Position numbers and translations under genes: made by a program. From positions 1-8,252 of the forward strand of contig JAHHST010000066.1 of the NCBI GenBank assembly GCA_020025055.1: 8,252 nucleotides of DNA. Direction: 5' to 3'. Origin of the DNA: Longicatena sp. (GTDB taxonomy: Bacteria > Bacillota_I > Bacilli_A > Erysipelotrichales > Erysipelotrichaceae). Positions 5,817 to 8,252 of this stretch are shown piece by piece (within the stretch, counting starts at the first letter, position 1; every line of letters starts with the position of its first letter). The notes beneath the pieces were generated by a model that did not search any database, was not told the DNA's origin, and saw only the letters and a list, made by a program, of their open reading frames with translations.

Positions 5817-7174
5817 TGTTCGCTTCTCTTTTCTATTGCTTTTTGTTTTGCTCTTTCTTTCTTTTGACGTTTAATATCTTCTTGAATTAATGCACGTTTT
5901 GCACGACGTTTTAATTTTTCAACTTCTTCTTTACGTTTCTTCTTATATCCGGGTTTTACCTGCTTTTTCTTTTTCGTAACAATTTTTGCAATCTCTTTTT
6001 CTAATGGATCATCTTTTTTTGTCTTTTTCTTATGTAATGGTTCTAAGTCTACCCAATTTCCATTTTTAAGATTACGGTGTTCAAAATGAATTCCTCTTGT
6101 TTCTAAATGACGAATCGAACTATCTTCTTTTTTATCATATAATGCATAGCATACACCTTCATGCCCTGCACGACCTGTACGTCCACTACGATGAATGTAG
6201 TAATCTAAATCTTTAGGGAATCCCATAGAAATAACATGCGAAATTCCTTCAATATCAATTCCACGTGCTGCAATATCTGTTGCAACAACGTATGATTTTT
6301 GAATATTAGCTAATTCCTTCATAGCTTTTGTACGTTCTCTTGGTGTTAAATCTCCATGTAATTCGATGACTCCATATCCTTCATCGCGCATCATAGAGGC
6401 AACAGTTGCTGCTTCCCCTCTTGTGTTCGCAAAAATCAAACAGACATATGGTTTAAATGTAGGCAAAATATCTAGTACCTTTTCTGCATATGTTTTATGT
6501 TGAATTGGAACAAGAATATGTTCAATTTTTGGATGGAAATTATTCGCATTTTCAATTTGGATTGTTTGCGGATGACTCATATATTTTTTCAAAAACAAAC
6601 GTAATTCATGTGGGATTGTAGCTGAAAAACTCATCATCTGTAAATCTTTACGCATTTTTCCTGCAATTGCATCAACATCTTCTAAAAAACCAAATTCTAA
6701 TGTCATATCTGCTTCATCTACAATCATCATGTCTGCAGTATCTACACGTAATGCCTGTTCATTTAAGAACAAATCTTTAATACGTCCTGGTGTTCCAACA
6801 ACGATATGTGGTTGAACTTTTAATTGATCAATCATTCTTGTCTTTTCGATTCCACCAGTAATTAAGCGAATTCTTAAACTAGGATCTGCAATACTCATTT
6901 TTTCACAACGATTATAAATTTGTAATGCAAGTTCTCTTGTTGGTGCAGTAATGACTGCTTGAATACAATCTTTTGAGCTATCTACTTTTTCCATAATTGG
7001 AATTAAAAAAGCATGTGTTTTACCAGTACCAGTTGCTGATATACCTATAATATCTTTACCTTTGCATGCCATTGGTATAACTGCTTTTTGAATTGGCGTA
7101 GGTTCAATAAAATGTTCTAATTCTATAAATTTTTTCGTGTTTTCACGAAACATATAATCACGATATTTACTCAT
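5813..7174 (-). CDS. cshB: DEAD-box ATP-dependent RNA helicase, CshB type
   Basis: A 453-residue cytoplasmic RNA helicase that remodels RNA with ATP; CshB-type enzymes act in ribosome assembly, RNA turnover and cold adaptation. Motifs in order: Q motif PTPIQ (25-29), Walker A SATGTGKT (46-53), PTRELALQ (78-85), TGG (107-109), TPGR (128-131), DEAD as D153-E-A-D156, SAT (184-186), LIFANTR (246-252), VATDIAARGID (297-307) and HRSGRTGR (328-335). After the core a lysine/arginine-rich tail (about 380-453) likely binds RNA. ATG at 7174 is chosen because GGAGG sits 6 bases upstream; an in-frame TTG at 7195 would overlap that site. It is the first gene of an operon with nfo (4-base overlap) and is divergent from ispH. 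The choice of CshB over other DEAD-box paralogues rests on the short N-terminus, the basic tail and the nfo neighbour. Confidence 0.93.
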   Translation of the reverse strand: MSKYRDYMFRENTKKFIELEHFIEPTPIQKAVIPMACKGKDIIGISATGTGKTHAFLIPIMEKVDSSKDCIQAVITAPTRELALQIYNRCEKMSIADPSLRIRLITGGIEKTRMIDQLKVQPHIVVGTPGRIKDLFLNEQALRVDTADMMIVDEADMTLEFGFLEDVDAIAGKMRKDLQMMSFSATIPHELRLFLKKYMSHPQTIQIENANNFHPKIEHILVPIQHKTYAEKVLDILPTFKPYVCLIFANTRGEAATVASMMRDEGYGVIELHGDLTPRERTKAMKELANIQKSYVVATDIAARGIDIEGISHVISMGFPKDLDYYIHRSGRTGRAGHEGVCYALYDKKEDSSIRHLETRGIHFEHRNLKNGNWVDLEPLHKKKTKKDDPLEKEIAKIVTKKKKQVKPGYKKKRKEEVEKLKRRAKRALIQEDIKRQKKERAKQKAIEKRSEQ

Positions 7175-7206
7175 AAGGCTCCTCCATTCTTGCAAGTAGC
7201 TCTTTT

Positions 7207-7234
7207 ATTATACATAATTCCTTTTTTATGTAAA
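7207..7234 (-). promoter_or_regulatory. Sigma-A-type promoter for cshB-nfo
   Basis: On the minus strand TTTACA (7234-7229; 5 of 6) and a perfect TATAAT (7212-7207) are 16 bases apart, about 32 bases before the cshB start codon. A second TATAAT at 7263-7258 on the same strand has no good -35 partner. Confidence 0.65.
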
Positions 7235-7307
7235 TAAAAATATATGCTTTCTTTCATATTATACCTAAAATCCATACAAATTCCTATCTTTCTTTTATGA
7301 AAACATA

Positions 7308-7313
7308 TATAAT
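7308..7313 (+). promoter_or_regulatory. Putative -10 box for ispH
   Basis: A perfect TATAAT (within CATATATAATATG) lies 20 bases before the ATG at 7334. No clear -35 hexamer is seen 16-18 bases upstream, so the promoter is either weak, activator-dependent or misplaced. Transcription from it would start at about 7320, directly in front of the GGAGG ribosome binding site, leaving a leader of only about 14 bases. Confidence 0.4.
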
Positions 7314-7333
7314 ATGAAATGGAGGTTTTATCT

Positions 7334-8251
7334 ATGGAAATTATTAAAGTTACCCCTAGAGGATATTGCAAAGGTGTTACTAGAGCAATTACGCTTGCAC
7401 GTAAAACAGCTCAACAGTATCCAGACAAAGAAATTTATGTATTAGGAATGTTAGTTCACAATCAGTTTGTTATGCAAGCCTTAAACGAATTAAACATTCA
7501 TACAATTGATGATAAAATGAAAACTAGAATGGAATTACTTGATCAAATACCTACTGGAAGTGTTGTTATCTTTACAGCACATGGTGTATCACCAGCAGTC
7601 AAGAAAAAAGCTAGTGACCTTGGATTGATTGGCATTGATGCAAGTTGCCCCGATGTTGTTAAAACACAAGAACTAGTTATTGATATGTTGCATCAAAATT
7701 ATGAAATTTTATATATTGGAAAAGAACATCATCCAGAAGCCGAAGCAATCACATCTTTAAGTAATCATGTACATTTAATTACAAATACGAACGATTTAGA
7801 TACTCTCTCTTTATCTTCATCAAAAATTTTTGTGACAAATCAAACAACGATGTCTATTTTTGATATTAACAATATATTCAAACGTATCAAAGAGCTTTAT
7901 CCATCAGCTTTATTTAGTGAAGAAATCTGTAATGCTACTCGTATCCGACAACAAGCAATCGCTGACTTAGATCAAACAAAGATTGATTTACTATATGTCG
8001 TTGGTGATAAACATTCAAATAATTCTAATCGACTTGCACAAATTGCTAAAGAAAAAGGAATTCATAAAGTTTATTTAATAGATGATGTTCATGATATTTG
8101 TGATGAACAATTAAAAGATGTAGATTGTGTTGCAATTACATCAGGAGCATCTACACCTACTTATTTGACAAATTTAGTTATTGAATATCTAACGGATTAT
8201 AGTCCAAGCAAAGAAAAGCCAATCACAGATATACATAAAATTTTAATATAA
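7334..8251 (+). CDS. ispH: 4-hydroxy-3-methylbut-2-enyl diphosphate reductase (IspH/LytB)
   Basis: IspH performs the last step of the MEP pathway, reducing HMBPP to isopentenyl and dimethylallyl diphosphate with an iron-sulfur cluster, in the cytoplasm. The 305-residue protein is full length. The three cluster cysteines are present: C12 (PRGYCKGVTRAI), C105 (DASCPDV) and C199 (EEICNATRIRQ). Substrate-binding residues also match: H42 (LVHNQ), H83 (TAHGVS), H133 and the proton-relay E135 (EHHPEAEA), the HSNNSNRL loop (227-234) and S273 (TSGAS). ATG at 7334 is preferred because GGAGG (7321-7325) lies 8 bases upstream; the earlier in-frame ATG at 7319 overlaps that site. The stop codon ends one base before the window edge. 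It is divergent from cshB and shares the 159-base gap with it. Confidence 0.98.
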   Translation: MEIIKVTPRGYCKGVTRAITLARKTAQQYPDKEIYVLGMLVHNQFVMQALNELNIHTIDDKMKTRMELLDQIPTGSVVIFTAHGVSPAVKKKASDLGLIGIDASCPDVVKTQELVIDMLHQNYEILYIGKEHHPEAEAITSLSNHVHLITNTNDLDTLSLSSSKIFVTNQTTMSIFDINNIFKRIKELYPSALFSEEICNATRIRQQAIADLDQTKIDLLYVVGDKHSNNSNRLAQIAKEKGIHKVYLIDDVHDICDEQLKDVDCVAITSGASTPTYLTNLVIEYLTDYSPSKEKPITDIHKILI

Positions 8252-8252
8252 T

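Noticed and set aside
5820..6030. T-rich stretch on the plus strand that resembles low-complexity repeat
   Set aside because: It is the reverse of the lysine/arginine codons of the helicase's basic C-terminal tail, not an independent repeat.
7171..7371. 66-codon minus-strand open frame across the cshB-ispH gap
   Set aside because: It covers the promoters of both genes and the start of ispH; its translation has no recognisable features and it overlaps the cshB start in another phase.

Overview
This looks like a chromosomal housekeeping segment of a very low-GC, Gram-positive-type (Firmicutes) bacterium. The signs are AT-rich codon use throughout, strong GGAGG-type ribosome binding sites, sigma-A-like promoters with TATAAT boxes, intrinsic terminators, and a competence comG operon. 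UGA is used as a stop (end of the helicase gene) and Trp is encoded by UGG, so this is the standard bacterial code and not that of Mycoplasma. A member of the Erysipelotrichales or a related low-GC lineage is a reasonable guess, but it is inference only. No mobile element, CRISPR array, tRNA or rRNA was seen, and no gene stands out in composition.

Layout, left to right. (1) 1-425, minus strand: the 5' part of comGA, the ATPase of the competence/type IV pilus-like DNA uptake machine, cut by the window edge inside its Walker A loop. (2) 632-1237, minus: a metallo-beta-lactamase-fold hydrolase (YqgX/glyoxalase II-like). (3) 1276-1425, minus: rpmG, a 49-residue ribosomal protein L33 with all four zinc cysteines. 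(4) 1497-3596, minus: a class B penicillin-binding protein (PBP2/PbpA type). (5) 3810-4880, plus: ispG. (6) 4938-5816 and 5813-7174, minus: nfo (endonuclease IV) and a DEAD-box RNA helicase (CshB type), overlapping by 4 bp as one operon. (7) 7334-8251, plus: ispH. Gaps between genes are all under 220 bases and hold promoters, terminators and hairpins, listed below.

Functionally, ispG and ispH encode the last two iron-sulfur enzymes of the MEP isoprenoid pathway. Isoprenoids make the undecaprenyl carrier for peptidoglycan, which the neighbouring PBP2 cross-links. CshB and Nfo serve RNA remodelling and base-excision repair, L33 the ribosome, and ComGA DNA uptake. The gene set and order (ispH, cshB, nfo, ispG, pbpA, rpmG, yqgX, comGA) match, from memory, the order of these genes in the Bacillus subtilis yqf-yqg-comG region with many intervening genes missing. 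That makes this a compact version of an old conserved neighbourhood.

I found no credible new biological system. The most interesting leftovers are an AT-rich perfect inverted repeat followed by T6 in the comGA leader, and an intrinsic terminator that ends only 11 bases before the start codon of the hydrolase gene.
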